Shown: in pieces, positions 48,903 through 59,651 of the stretch
Numbering within the stretch: position 1 is the stretch's first letter
Layout of the letters: each line of letters begins with the position of its first letter
Source: an uncultured Alphaproteobacteria bacterium
Lineage (GTDB): Bacteria; Pseudomonadota; Alphaproteobacteria; Micavibrionales; Micavibrionaceae
Reading direction: 5' to 3'
NCBI GenBank assembly: GCA_946480475.1
Contig: CAMLJM010000009.1
Coordinates: forward strand, 1-64,000
Length of the DNA stretch: 64,000 nucleotides
Notes under the pieces: generated by a model
What the model saw: the letters and a program-made list of their open reading frames with translations, nothing else
Databases searched by the model: none
Told to the model about the DNA's origin: nothing
Position numbers and translations under genes: made by a program

Positions 48903-50234
48903 ATGAAAATCCGCCGCATTATCCTTTCAACATGCCTGTTGATGTTCGTTGGCTTGTCTATGAGCGCTTGCTCAGGCGACAATGACGATGATGCGCCGTT
49001 GCCCGGTGAGCGTATTTCCATTCTGGAACTGCAACGCCGCCTGGAGCCGGACGATGCCGCGCTGGAAGCGCAAGGATTTGTATCCCCCAATGCCTGGAAG
49101 AATGAATTCTGGCCCCAAGCAGGTGGTTATCCGAACCACACCATGCAGCACTTAAGCCTGAATGAAGGCGCGCTGACCAAAATCTGGAGCGCCAGCATCG
49201 GCGAGGGATCACAAAAGAACCTGCCCCTTATTACCCAACCGATTGTCGTGGATGGACGTATCTTCACACTCGACACGGAAAATAACCTGGCGGCATTCGA
49301 CTCCCAAAATGGCCGCCGCATCTGGACACGCTACGTCGGCAGCACCACAGAAGAAGATGAGGTAATTGTCGGCGGGCTTGCATATTCCAAGGGCCAGCTT
49401 TACGTGACAAATGGTTATAACGAATTGCTGCTGCTGAACCCGCAAGACGGCAAGGTCGTCTGGCGTAAAAAAATTCCTTCGGCCTCACGTGCAGCACCCA
49501 CAATTTCAGATGATCGCATATTCATCAGTACCATGGATAATAAGGTACTGGCACTGAGCGCTGTTGATGGCTCAGTACTCTGGGATTATTCAGGCATGAC
49601 AGGCAGTGCAGGCCTGGTAGGAGCCGCAAGTCCTGCCGCCAGCCGTGACATCGTTCTGCCCGTTTTTTCATCTGGTGAGATTTACGCCCTGCGCGTCGAA
49701 AATGGCTCCGCCGCTTGGAGCGATAATCTCTCGAGCATCCGTACGGGTAGCGGCCTGAGCGGTATTTCAGACATCCGCGCCCTGCCCGTCATCGATAAAG
49801 GCATCGTAGTCGCAATCAGCTTTGGCAATCGTATGGTGGCATTGGATGAACGCACAGGTAATCGTATCTGGCAACGTGATATCGGTGGTTCTGAAATGCC
49901 CTGGATTGCCGGCAATTATATTTTTGTCGTCACCAACGATAGTGAACTGGTAGGCATGGGCCGCGATAATGGTTTAATTCGCTGGGTGCGTCCGCTGCCT
50001 AAATTCAAAAACCCGGAAAAGCGTACAGAACCGATTTACTGGAGCGGACCTGTCATGGCTGGCAATCGCCTTATCGTAGCGGGCAGTGATGGCGGCGTGC
50101 TGGAGGTCCATCCAGAAACCGGAGCTGTAATCCGTAGCTGGGGCTCGGGCCTGTCTGTAAATATCACCCCTGTTGTTGCGGGTGAAACGCTGTATCTGCT
50201 CGGTGATAACGGCACATTGGCAGCGTATAAGTAA
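48903..50234 (+). CDS. bamB: Outer membrane assembly lipoprotein BamB
   Basis: 443 aa. The lipobox is MSAC (MKIRRIILSTCLLMFVGLSMSAC). It has repeated PQQ/WD-like blades (FTLDTENNLAAFDSQNGRRIW, VLALSAVDGSVLWDYSG, MVALDERTGNRIWQRDI and others), giving an eight-bladed propeller, slightly longer than E. coli BamB. It supports BamA in beta-barrel insertion at the outer membrane. It lies between the YfgM-like gene and der, the same order as in many proteobacteria. Confidence 0.93.
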   Translation: MKIRRIILSTCLLMFVGLSMSACSGDNDDDAPLPGERISILELQRRLEPDDAALEAQGFVSPNAWKNEFWPQAGGYPNHTMQHLSLNEGALTKIWSASIGEGSQKNLPLITQPIVVDGRIFTLDTENNLAAFDSQNGRRIWTRYVGSTTEEDEVIVGGLAYSKGQLYVTNGYNELLLLNPQDGKVVWRKKIPSASRAAPTISDDRIFISTMDNKVLALSAVDGSVLWDYSGMTGSAGLVGAASPAASRDIVLPVFSSGEIYALRVENGSAAWSDNLSSIRTGSGLSGISDIRALPVIDKGIVVAISFGNRMVALDERTGNRIWQRDIGGSEMPWIAGNYIFVVTNDSELVGMGRDNGLIRWVRPLPKFKNPEKRTEPIYWSGPVMAGNRLIVAGSDGGVLEVHPETGAVIRSWGSGLSVNITPVVAGETLYLLGDNGTLAAYK

Positions 50235-50251
50235 CTAAAGTAAGGAATATC

Positions 50252-51679
50252 ATGTTTACCCTCGCGATTGTGGGCCGCCCGAATGTCGGCAAGTCGACCC
50301 TCTTCAACCGTCTGGCGGGTAAGAAACTGGCCATCGTTGACGACACACCCGGCGTTACCCGCGACTGGCGTGACGCTGAAGCGTACCTGTTCGATCGTAA
50401 ATTCCGTGTGATCGATACGGCAGGCCTCGAAGAAAGCTTTGACGACAGCATTCCCGCCCGCATGCGCCAGCAAACAGAAGCAGCCCTGAAAGAGGCCGAC
50501 GCCGTATTATTCCTGATCGATGGCCGTGACGGCCTGACCCCGATGGATGAACATTTTGCCCAATGGCTGCGCCGCCAGAAGAAGCCCGTTATCCTGGGCG
50601 TCAATAAATGTGAAAATGAACGCGCCGTTATCAGCGGTCTGGGTGAAGCTTACGCCTTAGGCTTTGGTGATCCGATCCCTATGTCAGCGGAACATAATGA
50701 AGGGCTTGATAACCTCTATTACGCCCTGCAAGCACACTTCCCTGAAGAAGAGAAAACAGAGGAAGAGGAAAAAGAACGGGAAATTACTCTGACCGATGCC
50801 GCCCTTGATGAAATTGAAGGCGTTGAGGATTTCGATTTTACCATGCTGCTGCCGCAGGAGGATGAGGTCAAATCGATCAAAATTGCGATCGTAGGCCGCC
50901 CCAATGTTGGCAAATCGACATTACTTAACGCGCTGGTGGGCGAACAACGTTCCATGACAGGCCCTGAGGCAGGGATTACACGCGACGCCATCACCGTACA
51001 ATGGGAGCATAAAGGCGTCCCTGTCCGTCTGGTTGATACCGCCGGTATGCGTAAGAAAGCTAGCATCATCAATAACATCGAGAAAATGGCCGTGGACGAT
51101 TCACTGCGTGCTATTCGCCTCGCCCAGGTTGTCGTGCTGGTGCTGGATGCCGATCTCGGGATGGAAAAACAAGACCAAGCGATTGCTGATCTGGTCATAC
51201 GCGAAGGCCGTGCGCTGGTTATAGCTCTTAACAAATGGGACCTGATTGAAAACAAAGAGGAATACCTCAAGGAATTCCGCGAGGACATTCAGCATCAACT
51301 GGGTCAAGTGCCAAACGTCCCGTTTGTGACATTATCAGCCATACGTAATGCCAACGTGAACCGTGTTCTTGATGTCGTACTGGAAACATACGAGATATGG
51401 AACAAGCGCGTAAAAACCGCCACCATGAACCGCTGGCTGGCTGGTATGGAAAGTCAGAACCCGCCCCCCCTGGTAGGGGGCCGCACCAACCGCTTGCGTT
51501 ACATTACGCAGGTTAAAGGCCGCCCGCCTACCTTTGCCATCTGGGTATCATATCCAAATGAACTCCCCGATAGTTACAAGCGTTACCTTATGAATGGTTT
51601 GCGCCGCGATTTTGACATGCCGGGCGTACCCATCCGGTTGATGATGCGCACATCTAAAAACCCGTACGTCAAAGAATAA
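50252..51679 (+). CDS. der: Ribosome assembly GTPase Der (EngA)
   Basis: 475 aa with tandem G domains (each starting GRPNVGKST, at about residues 7-16 and 215) and a C-terminal KH-like domain (RGRPPTFAIWVSYP region). It is needed for 50S subunit maturation. It lies 17 nt after bamB. Confidence 0.96.
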   Translation: MFTLAIVGRPNVGKSTLFNRLAGKKLAIVDDTPGVTRDWRDAEAYLFDRKFRVIDTAGLEESFDDSIPARMRQQTEAALKEADAVLFLIDGRDGLTPMDEHFAQWLRRQKKPVILGVNKCENERAVISGLGEAYALGFGDPIPMSAEHNEGLDNLYYALQAHFPEEEKTEEEEKEREITLTDAALDEIEGVEDFDFTMLLPQEDEVKSIKIAIVGRPNVGKSTLLNALVGEQRSMTGPEAGITRDAITVQWEHKGVPVRLVDTAGMRKKASIINNIEKMAVDDSLRAIRLAQVVVLVLDADLGMEKQDQAIADLVIREGRALVIALNKWDLIENKEEYLKEFREDIQHQLGQVPNVPFVTLSAIRNANVNRVLDVVLETYEIWNKRVKTATMNRWLAGMESQNPPPLVGGRTNRLRYITQVKGRPPTFAIWVSYPNELPDSYKRYLMNGLRRDFDMPGVPIRLMMRTSKNPYVKE

Positions 51680-51702
51680 CGTATCAATAGCAGGAGTAAC
51701 CC

Positions 51703-52566
51703 ATGGAAAGTTTGCCGACTCTTGAGAATTCAGAACTGCAATTCATAGAGCAGCATATGGACCTTGTCTTAAAACTCGGCGTGGATATGATACTCGCGGT
51801 TCTAATACTGATTGCAGGCTGGACTGTTGGCAACTGGATCAGCGGACGCATTCAAAAAATCAAACGCATTGATGAAACGCTGGCGGATTTTCTCTCCGGA
51901 CTCGCAAAATACCTGATCATTGCCATATCCATTGTCATGATGCTGAGTGAATTCGGCGTACAGACCGCAAGCCTGCTGGCCGTCATGGGTGCCGCAGGCC
52001 TTGCTATAGGCCTGGCACTGCAAGGTACATTGAGCAATGTGGCAGCGGGCGTAATGCTCCTGATCCTGCGGCCATTCAAACTGGGCGATTACATTACAGT
52101 AGGGGCAGGCAGCATCGGCGGCACGGTAAAGTCGTTGGGCCTGTTCGGTACCGAACTGGCTGCTGCCGACAATGTTTATATTTTTGTGCCCAACGGTCAG
52201 ATCTGGGGCAACAACATCACCAATTACAGCCGCAACCAGCAACGCCGCCAGGATATTATCGTAGGAATCTCTTATGATGATGATATTGCCAAGGCCATTG
52301 CCGTTATACGCGATGTTCTTAACCGCGATCCCCGTATTCTGCAGGATGAAGGTAAAAAGCCGGACGTTATGGCCGATAAGCTGGACGATTTCTCAGTCAA
52401 TATGATTGCGCGCTTCTGGTCGGCTAATAGCGATTACTGGGCATTACATTGGGACATTACCAAAGCCATCAAGGAAGCATTGGACACGCACGGCGTTGAA
52501 ATTGCCTTCCCAACGCAAGTCCATGTCGACAAAAAAGACCTGGATAAGAAACGTCAGGCCGCATGA
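51703..52566 (+). CDS. MscS family mechanosensitive channel
   Basis: 287 aa inner-membrane channel releasing solutes on hypo-osmotic shock. Three N-terminal spans are followed by the pore-helix region GLAIGLALQGTLSNVAAGV and LILRPFKLGDYI, then the beta domain (FVPNGQIWGNNITNYS). It follows der. The last 13 nt overlap the convergent SDR stop region. Confidence 0.93.
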   Translation: MESLPTLENSELQFIEQHMDLVLKLGVDMILAVLILIAGWTVGNWISGRIQKIKRIDETLADFLSGLAKYLIIAISIVMMLSEFGVQTASLLAVMGAAGLAIGLALQGTLSNVAAGVMLLILRPFKLGDYITVGAGSIGGTVKSLGLFGTELAAADNVYIFVPNGQIWGNNITNYSRNQQRRQDIIVGISYDDDIAKAIAVIRDVLNRDPRILQDEGKKPDVMADKLDDFSVNMIARFWSANSDYWALHWDITKAIKEALDTHGVEIAFPTQVHVDKKDLDKKRQAA

Positions 52567-53294
52567 CGCATATCTTCAATACGGTGAATTTCGCCGTGGC
52601 AGGTGCATGCGGGAGACGCCAATTGCAGGAATAGGGGCACAGTATCTTCCGGCGTCTTAGATTTGGCTGGATCTTCACCAGGATATGCCTTGGCACGCAT
52701 AGCTGTGCGTGTGGCACCGGGGTCAATCAGGTTCACGCGCATCGGTGTTGTAACAGTCTCAGCCGCATAAACCTTGGCCAGAGATTCAAGGGCTGCCTTA
52801 GATACCGCATAAGCCCCCCAGTAGGCACGCGGCGTCTGTGCAAGGGAACTTGAAACCATGATCACACGCCCGGCATCGGAAGCACGCAACAACGGATCGA
52901 GCGTACGCAGCAGGCGGAAGTTCGCATTCACATTCAAATCCATCACGCGCGCCCATTCTTTGGCATCTACATGGCCAAGGGGTGTCAGTGATCCCAGCAT
53001 GGCCGCATTACCGACAACGATATCAAGGCGGCCGAATTTCTCGGCAATCGCTGGCCCCATGACATCGATCTTATCAAGATCAAGCATATTCAGCGGCATG
53101 ATCGTAGCCTTACCACCCGCAGCCCGGATGGCGTCATCAACCTCTTCCAGCGCACCAGTTGTGCGAGATGTCAGGATCACATGCGCTCCAGCCTTCGCGT
53201 ATGCCTTGGCCACAGCCGCACCGATACCACGAGATGCCCCGGTCACAAGAGCCACACGGCCCGAAAGATCAACTTTCGGCGATTGTTCAGTCAT
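52554..53294 (-). CDS. Short-chain dehydrogenase/reductase
   Basis: 246 aa. NAD(P)-binding TGASRGIG near the N-terminus, the NAG-type VVGNAAMLG, and the catalytic Ser and Tyr-x3-Lys (MVSSSLAQ, YAVSK). The substrate is unknown. It lies downstream of purF on the same strand, as in other alphaproteobacteria. Confidence 0.93.
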   Translation of the reverse strand: MTEQSPKVDLSGRVALVTGASRGIGAAVAKAYAKAGAHVILTSRTTGALEEVDDAIRAAGGKATIMPLNMLDLDKIDVMGPAIAEKFGRLDIVVGNAAMLGSLTPLGHVDAKEWARVMDLNVNANFRLLRTLDPLLRASDAGRVIMVSSSLAQTPRAYWGAYAVSKAALESLAKVYAAETVTTPMRVNLIDPGATRTAMRAKAYPGEDPAKSKTPEDTVPLFLQLASPACTCHGEIHRIEDMRHAA

Positions 53295-53310
53295 CGTAAA
53301 TCCTTATCGT

Positions 53311-54789
53311 TTAAGTGCGCTTTGTAGCCCGTTCACGCAGGTCCGTGACGCGCGTTCCGGCACAATTCGCTATGTTGTCTGTAAGCGCCACAGGGTAATC
53401 ACCTGTAAAGCATGCATCACAGAAAGCTGGATTCTTATCATCCCGCCCGTTTTCACCCATCGCTTTATACAGCGCCGGAATGGAAATGTAAGCTAAAGAA
53501 TCAACGCCGATATATTCGCGGATCTGCTCAACATTCATGCGGTTTGCCAGCAATTCCGATGTCGAGGGTGTATCAATCCCATAGAAACAGCTATGCGCGG
53601 TCGGCGGGCTGGATATACGCATATGAACTTCCCTGGCGCCGGCGGCACGCAACATCTCGACAATCTTTTTTGAGGTTGTGCCACGAACGATGGAATCGTC
53701 CACCAGCACAATGCTCTTGCCCTCGATATAGGCACGATTGGCATTATGCTTCAGTTTTACACCCAAGTGGCGAATTTGATCGGTGGGTTCAATGAAGGTA
53801 CGGCCTACATAGTGATTGCGAATAATGCCAAGCTCAAACGGCAAACCACTGGCTTCCGCATACCCAATCGCCGCCGGCACACCGCTATCAGGTACCGGTA
53901 CGACGACATCAGCGTCCGGCGCCGGGGCTTCACGTGCCAGTTCCGCACCAATTTTCTTACGGGAATCATAAACAGAACGGCCTTCCAGCGCACTGTCCGG
54001 ACGGGCAAAGTAAATATATTCAAAAACACAGAAACGTGATGATTGTTTCTCGAACGGATGCGAAGAACGCATACCCAGTTGATCAATAATCACCATTTCA
54101 CCAGGTTCAATATCACGGACGAAATCTGCGCCGATAATATCAAGGGCGCAGGTCTCAGAAGCAAGTATGTAAGCTGTACCCAACTTACCCAGAACCAACG
54201 GACGGAATCCCATCGGATCACGTACGCCAATAACCATATCGCGGCAGCAAGCCACCAGAGAGTAAGCCCCCTCAATCTGCTTTAACGCGTCGATCATGCG
54301 GTCCTGCACTGTTTTCTTCTGCGATACCGCCATCAGGTGCAAAATGGTTTCAGTATCGGTAGTCGACTGGAACAGCGCGCCACGGCCCACCAGATCCATG
54401 CGCAGTGTATGCGCATTCGTAAGGTTGCCATTATGGGCAATCGCAAAACCACCAAACGAAAGATCAGCAAACAAAGGCTGGATATTACGGACACTGCCCT
54501 CGCCGGTGGTGGCATAACGATTGTGACCAATCGCAGCGTGGCCTTTTAACCGGGCAATTGTTTCCGCTTCGCCGAAAGCCTTATCCACCAATCCCAGCGC
54601 GCGATGCGCATAAAAGTCAGTCCCATCATGGCTGACGATACCTGTTGCTTCCTGCCCGCGGTGCTGTAACGCATGAAGACCGAGCGCCGTAAGAGCCGCC
54701 GCATCATCATGTCCGAATACAGCGAAAACGCCGCATTCTTCCTTTAGTTTATCATCATCAAAAACAGTATCGCGGTCTGGATTACTCAT
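53311..54789 (-). CDS. purF: Amidophosphoribosyltransferase (glutamine PRPP)
   Basis: 492 aa, first committed enzyme of purine synthesis (PRPP plus glutamine to phosphoribosylamine). It has a short propeptide before the catalytic Cys in EECGVFAVFG, the glutaminase domain, and the PRPP site VLVDDSIVRGTTS. Cysteines in RFCVFEY, HSCFYG and FCDACFTGDYP match the four ligands of the Bacillus-type 4Fe-4S cluster. It overlaps cvpA by 8 nt. Confidence 0.96.
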   Translation of the reverse strand: MSNPDRDTVFDDDKLKEECGVFAVFGHDDAAALTALGLHALQHRGQEATGIVSHDGTDFYAHRALGLVDKAFGEAETIARLKGHAAIGHNRYATTGEGSVRNIQPLFADLSFGGFAIAHNGNLTNAHTLRMDLVGRGALFQSTTDTETILHLMAVSQKKTVQDRMIDALKQIEGAYSLVACCRDMVIGVRDPMGFRPLVLGKLGTAYILASETCALDIIGADFVRDIEPGEMVIIDQLGMRSSHPFEKQSSRFCVFEYIYFARPDSALEGRSVYDSRKKIGAELAREAPAPDADVVVPVPDSGVPAAIGYAEASGLPFELGIIRNHYVGRTFIEPTDQIRHLGVKLKHNANRAYIEGKSIVLVDDSIVRGTTSKKIVEMLRAAGAREVHMRISSPPTAHSCFYGIDTPSTSELLANRMNVEQIREYIGVDSLAYISIPALYKAMGENGRDDKNPAFCDACFTGDYPVALTDNIANCAGTRVTDLRERATKRT

Positions 54790-55561
54790 TCATTTTCATC
54801 ACTGGTTGAGACGGTGCGGATGCAGGATCCGGCATAGGCGGTACGGCAGCCGGATCCGTCTGGTCCTGTATTAATTCCTGCATATTCTGTCGTTGTTCAG
54901 TGCCATAACCTTCTTCTGCTGGAGCGGTAATTGGTTTTTCTTCCTGTTCGCTTTTCAGAAGATCAAGGTCCTTAAGTTTATCACGCGTGGCCTTAGTCAG
55001 GGAACTGGCCTGATCAGCGGCATTAGCTGGCGTTGTATTCTTCACTGAATCAGGGAGGAACTCAGCCAGCCATGCTGATGTCTTTTCAATATAAACAATC
55101 ATGCGGCTGCCCTGGAACCAGCTCTGGCGCGCATCTGCTTCAAAAAGGAGATAGGGCAGCAGGTAGAGTACGGCAAGGACAAGAACACCACGCGCAATAC
55201 CAAAAATCACACCCAGTGTGCGGTCAATCGCACCGAGGCCTATGGTGCGCGCCCAGCCCGCGAGGAAACCGCTCACAAGGGAAAGGACAATCACAACAAT
55301 CAGGAAGATAGAACCGTAAGCCAGCACTTCAGCAACAATCGTCAAAGGAACGATGTCCATCAGCTTCTGGGGTTCTTCAGCATGCGGGTCGACACCCAGC
55401 CACTGGTTCATCAAAGGGACGAGTTGCTTGCCAAAGGCAAGAGAGGCGGCCAGACCGCCCACGACACCCAGAATGGTCAAAACCTCGCGGATAAAACCAC
55501 GCAGGAAAGCGAAAACAGCAGAAACAAGGAGAACGCCCAGAATAACGAGATCGACAAACAT
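54782..55561 (-). CDS. cvpA: CvpA family membrane protein
   Basis: 259 aa with four N-terminal spans (for example VDLVILGVLLVSAVFAFLRG) and the CvpA-type FIREVLTILG block. The C-terminal ~85 residues are charged and Pro-rich, longer than in E. coli. It is part of the conserved radA-cvpA-purF order, and its end overlaps the purF start by 8 nt. Confidence 0.9.
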   Translation of the reverse strand: MFVDLVILGVLLVSAVFAFLRGFIREVLTILGVVGGLAASLAFGKQLVPLMNQWLGVDPHAEEPQKLMDIVPLTIVAEVLAYGSIFLIVVIVLSLVSGFLAGWARTIGLGAIDRTLGVIFGIARGVLVLAVLYLLPYLLFEADARQSWFQGSRMIVYIEKTSAWLAEFLPDSVKNTTPANAADQASSLTKATRDKLKDLDLLKSEQEEKPITAPAEEGYGTEQRQNMQELIQDQTDPAAVPPMPDPASAPSQPVMKMNE

Positions 55562-55742
55562 GGAATCGGCAGCACCAGCTTATTGCAACAAATAAGCCGT
55601 GAATGTACCAGATCGGTACAGAACAGAACAGGCCCTCGCAACCAGATTATGTCTAGGAAAAGCAGGAAATACTCTGGCTTTGCTCAGAGACTCTAACCCA
55701 ATTAGTCGTCTTTGGTCAGAACGAGCCGCAAAATATCGGCTT

Positions 55743-57143
55743 TCAGGCAATAGCCCGGCGCGGGCCGCCTTCATCACGCAACAGATCTGCCAGATCCTGC
55801 AAATGGGCAAGTTCATTGACCTTCAGCGGATCAGGCTTCTTACCCTCTTTCGTAGCTTTTCTGCGGGGAATCGTGGCTTTGCCAAACCCGAGCTTGGAGG
55901 CTTCCTTCAAACGGACATCAGGCTGCGGCACCTGCCGGATTTCTCCCGCAAGACCAATCTCGCCAAAGAATACGGCATCGGAAGGGGCCGCGACATTATT
56001 GAGCGCTGAAATCAGGGCTGCTGCGACAGCAAGGTCTGCCGCCGGTTCGTTGATACGGATGCCTCCGGCAATATTGAGATAAACATCGCAGCCAGAGAAT
56101 TGAAGGCCTACACGCGTTTCAAGAACGGCCAGCACCATCGAAAGACGACCGCTGTCATAACCGATCACGGCACGACGCGGTGTACCCAACGGCGACACTG
56201 ATACAAGCGCCTGGACCTCGACCAGAACGGGGCGTGTCCCTTCTAGCGCGGCCAACACAACGCTGCCTGTGACATCAGGCTGACGTTGCGCGAGGAACAA
56301 GGCAGAGGGATTGGCAACCTCGACCAGGCCTTCATTCGCCATTTCAAAAACGCCGATTTCATCCGTCGGGCCAAAACGGTTCTTCACCGCACGCAGGATG
56401 CGGAACTGGTGCGAACGGTCCCCTTCAAAATAAAGGACGGTGTCAACCAGGTGTTCCAGGACGCGGGGCCCTGCTATCTGGCCATCTTTGGTGACATGGC
56501 CGACAAACAACACAATGATATTGCGTTTCTTGGCGACACGAATGATTTCCTGCGCTGATGTACGCACTTGCGTCACTGTTCCGGGCGCACTGTCGACGTT
56601 ATCGACATAAACAGTCTGGATTGAGTCAACAACCAGCAGATCAATCTGCTTACCCGGCTCTTCCATCGTCGCGACGATATCGCGCACATTCGTTGCCGAC
56701 GCCAGCTCAACGGGTGATTGCGCAAGCCCCAGACGATCCGCACGGAGGCGCACCTGATCAACCGCCTCCTCACCCGAAATATAAACGCAACGCGCATTCT
56801 TTTTACTGAGCGCGCAGACCACCTGCAGCAGCAATGTAGATTTACCGATGCCCGGATCACCGCCGATCAGAAGCGCCGAACCCGGCACCACGCCGCCACC
56901 TGTGACCCGATCAAATTCAGCAATACCAGTGACAAGGCGCGGCAGACGTTCATGGCTTTGCCCGCTTAAATCGACCAGTTCCAGCGCCCGACCCTTTTTC
57001 GTGCCCATGCCCTTGGGCACTGTGGCCTGCACTTGCTCCTCGGAAAGCGTATTCCATTCATTACAAGAATCGCACTTGCCCGACCATTTAGTCGCCACAG
57101 CGCCGCAGGATTGGCAGACATAGTTTTTAGTTGGTTTGGCCAT
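55743..57143 (-). CDS. radA: DNA repair protein RadA (Sms)
   Basis: 466 aa RecA-like ATPase for branch migration in recombination. It has an N-terminal zinc finger C-x2-C...C-x2-C (YVCQSCG, CDSCNEWN), Walker A GGDPGIGKSTLL, the RadA-specific KNRFG motif and a C-terminal Lon-protease-like domain. It is upstream of cvpA and purF. Confidence 0.95.
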   Translation of the reverse strand: MAKPTKNYVCQSCGAVATKWSGKCDSCNEWNTLSEEQVQATVPKGMGTKKGRALELVDLSGQSHERLPRLVTGIAEFDRVTGGGVVPGSALLIGGDPGIGKSTLLLQVVCALSKKNARCVYISGEEAVDQVRLRADRLGLAQSPVELASATNVRDIVATMEEPGKQIDLLVVDSIQTVYVDNVDSAPGTVTQVRTSAQEIIRVAKKRNIIVLFVGHVTKDGQIAGPRVLEHLVDTVLYFEGDRSHQFRILRAVKNRFGPTDEIGVFEMANEGLVEVANPSALFLAQRQPDVTGSVVLAALEGTRPVLVEVQALVSVSPLGTPRRAVIGYDSGRLSMVLAVLETRVGLQFSGCDVYLNIAGGIRINEPAADLAVAAALISALNNVAAPSDAVFFGEIGLAGEIRQVPQPDVRLKEASKLGFGKATIPRRKATKEGKKPDPLKVNELAHLQDLADLLRDEGGPRRAIA

Positions 57144-57201
57144 GATTCGCCCCTCGTTCTTAATTCAAAATAGAACAAAAAGAGAACAAAGTCTAGGGGG
57201 A

Positions 57202-58842
57202 TTAAACCCCTTCTCTTTGAAGAGCCCACTTAAATTGCAGGGTATCGGTTTCCATGGACGCGGTAACGACCAGTTGCTTGGTCTTGCGCATTTCGCAGCT
57301 TTCGCCGAAATAGACACTATTTTCAAGCGATAGCGCCCCACCGGTAATATAGAAACGCCATCCTGACCCGCCGGGCAAGCGCAGCAAAGCTTCCTCCCCT
57401 TCGCGGATCAATGATACCTGCACCTTGGGATGAAGATGGAAACGCATTGTCGCATCAATCGGTTTGCTAAGGCCTACTGTGCAAGTGAGGTTTTCTTCAC
57501 CGCGCAGATCATGACCCTGATTACCCAGATACAAGCGGCGGCGATGCGTTACACCGTTCACGGGTACATAACCATCATGCACAGCGTCAATCAGTGTGGC
57601 ATACAAACCTTCTTCACGCGTCGATGAGACGGTGCGGGGACGGCGCCCCATGTGCCCATCCGGCTTTATTTCACAGGAATTGCGGTCATCCAGCGTGATG
57701 GTGTTATGGGCTGCTGTACCGCGCAGAACCTCGCGCCATTCATCATCCATCGGATGCGTGCCGCAGGATACGAAGATACGTTCTTTGCCATAGATAAATT
57801 CAAATGCTAGCGGGCTGGCATGTGCAACATCATCATACGGCCATGCGGGCGGCACACCGACATCCATCGTCATCACACTGCGACCGAGCGTTACACGTTC
57901 ATAATCGCTATGCGGCAAGTTACGCAGAACCTTACCGCGCGCATTCGCCTGCGTCAGGATCGCATCTGCATAGGCGCTGTCGAGTTCCTGCGTACCATGG
58001 AATGTCGTGAGTTTTTTGTCAGCGTGCCGGAAAAAACGCATCGCCTGCGCCATGCGGTCAATCGTGTGCTCGATTTGCTCCGGCACAGGATATTCACCGG
58101 CGCGCAAAGCGATACGGATGTCGACATAAACACGCAGGACTTCAAGCAGCACAGCAGGAGAACGGCTGACATGGCCGCCATCGCTGAGGATTTGTTTATC
58201 GGTTTCCATTTCCAGCAGGTCAAGTCCCTGCATCAGCCAGCTTTCATGGCCAGGGATAGTAATGCCGGCCAAGATGAGACCGCGAATGCCATGCAGTAAC
58301 GACAAACCATGCAAAGTCCCTGGCAGTGCCCGTGCAAGGTGACGTGACTGGCGCATCAGCGAGTGGAAATAGCGATCTTGGAATTCTTCGTCGGCGCTGG
58401 CCCCGAAGAATTCATAAAGCATGATCCAGTTGGCCACGCGCAGACCCGTAACATCGGCCTGCCATACATCGGCATCCCAGCCGCTGTAACGATGCATCCA
58501 GTCTGATACCAGTTCACGTGCCTGACCACGCCCCTGATCGCCGCCAAGGGAGCGCAAATCACGAAGCCATTCGAAGCCATGCAAATGACGCAACCAGGCC
58601 TGAGAAAGATATTCTGTCTCCCAAAGGCGGCGGCAAATTTGTTTTTGCTGGCCTTCGAGCGTAAAAGCGCCACTGCATAGACCACGACCTCGTGCTGTGT
58701 CGCCCGGCCAGGGATCAACCGGCTTTACGATTAAATCGTGCGGCGTGTCGCTGCCCAGCGTCCAGTTATAGAATGCTGTATTAAAAGCCGCGTGAGAGGC
58801 TTTCTGGCGTAAATGGCGGAGGGCGGGAACACGCATAGACAT
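57202..58842 (-). CDS. Heparinase II/III family protein
   Basis: 546 aa, no signal peptide. It has a helical N-terminal toroid (LHGLSLLHGIRGLILAGI) and a beta-rich heparinase II/III domain with SHASPLAFEF-type and TAHNTITLDDRNSCEI segments. Members are polysaccharide lyases, but in alphaproteobacteria this gene lies near rsmB and purH and its substrate is unknown. It lies 5 nt after rpe on the same strand. Confidence 0.87.
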   Translation of the reverse strand: MSMRVPALRHLRQKASHAAFNTAFYNWTLGSDTPHDLIVKPVDPWPGDTARGRGLCSGAFTLEGQQKQICRRLWETEYLSQAWLRHLHGFEWLRDLRSLGGDQGRGQARELVSDWMHRYSGWDADVWQADVTGLRVANWIMLYEFFGASADEEFQDRYFHSLMRQSRHLARALPGTLHGLSLLHGIRGLILAGITIPGHESWLMQGLDLLEMETDKQILSDGGHVSRSPAVLLEVLRVYVDIRIALRAGEYPVPEQIEHTIDRMAQAMRFFRHADKKLTTFHGTQELDSAYADAILTQANARGKVLRNLPHSDYERVTLGRSVMTMDVGVPPAWPYDDVAHASPLAFEFIYGKERIFVSCGTHPMDDEWREVLRGTAAHNTITLDDRNSCEIKPDGHMGRRPRTVSSTREEGLYATLIDAVHDGYVPVNGVTHRRRLYLGNQGHDLRGEENLTCTVGLSKPIDATMRFHLHPKVQVSLIREGEEALLRLPGGSGWRFYITGGALSLENSVYFGESCEMRKTKQLVVTASMETDTLQFKWALQREGV

Positions 58843-58847
58843 TTAAA

Positions 58848-59513
58848 TCATGCTCCCCGTATCGCGCGGATATGGTCCGCATATTTTGAAGGACCACCCT
58901 TGAACACGGCTGTACCGGCTACCAGAACATTGGCACCGGCCTTGATCACTTCTTTGGCCGTTTCAGGATTGATGCCACCGTCTACCTCAAGATCAATATG
59001 CCGATCTTGCGCTTTGATACGCGCAGCAACATCGGCAATTTTATCAGGCAGTGAAATATAGGCCTGCCCGCCGAAACCGGGATTGACTGTCATCACCAGC
59101 ACCAGATCAACCAGATCCATAACATGATCCAGCACTTCTGTCGGCGTACCCGGGTTGAGTGCCACACCCGCCTTTTTACCCAGCGCCCTGATCGCTTGCA
59201 GTGCGCGATGAAAATGCGGGCCTGCTTCCGGATGAATGGTGATAATATCGGCACCCGCATTGGCAAAAGCCTCGATAAAATTATCGACCGGCGAAATCAT
59301 CAGGTGCACATCGAATATTTTCTGGGAATGCGGACGGATCGCTTTCACGACACCAGGCCCAATCGTGAGGTTTGGCACATAATGTCCATCCATAACATCT
59401 ACGTGGATGTAATCAGCGCCAGCCTTATCGATAGCCGCAATCTCTTCGCCCAGACGGGCAAAATCAGCAGACAGGATAGAGGGCGCAATGCGGATTCCGG
59501 GCACGGATGACAT
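58848..59513 (-). CDS. rpe: Ribulose-phosphate 3-epimerase
   Basis: 221 aa TIM-barrel enzyme interconverting ribulose-5-phosphate and xylulose-5-phosphate. It shows [39 protein letters not shown] and EVDGGIN, including the metal-binding His and catalytic Asp residues. The usual length. Confidence 0.96.
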   Translation of the reverse strand: MSSVPGIRIAPSILSADFARLGEEIAAIDKAGADYIHVDVMDGHYVPNLTIGPGVVKAIRPHSQKIFDVHLMISPVDNFIEAFANAGADIITIHPEAGPHFHRALQAIRALGKKAGVALNPGTPTEVLDHVMDLVDLVLVMTVNPGFGGQAYISLPDKIADVAARIKAQDRHIDLEVDGGINPETAKEVIKAGANVLVAGTAVFKGGPSKYADHIRAIRGA

Positions 59514-59651
59514 TTATGAAAATTTCAGAGATATTCTGTGAAATGGAATGGGCGTGACGTAAGAGCACAACGGCCCTTATGTATGAATATAGCAAACTGA
59601 ATAGAAGATTTCACCTTCCATTCACAGAAATTTTGAAGATTTTTCAGTCCG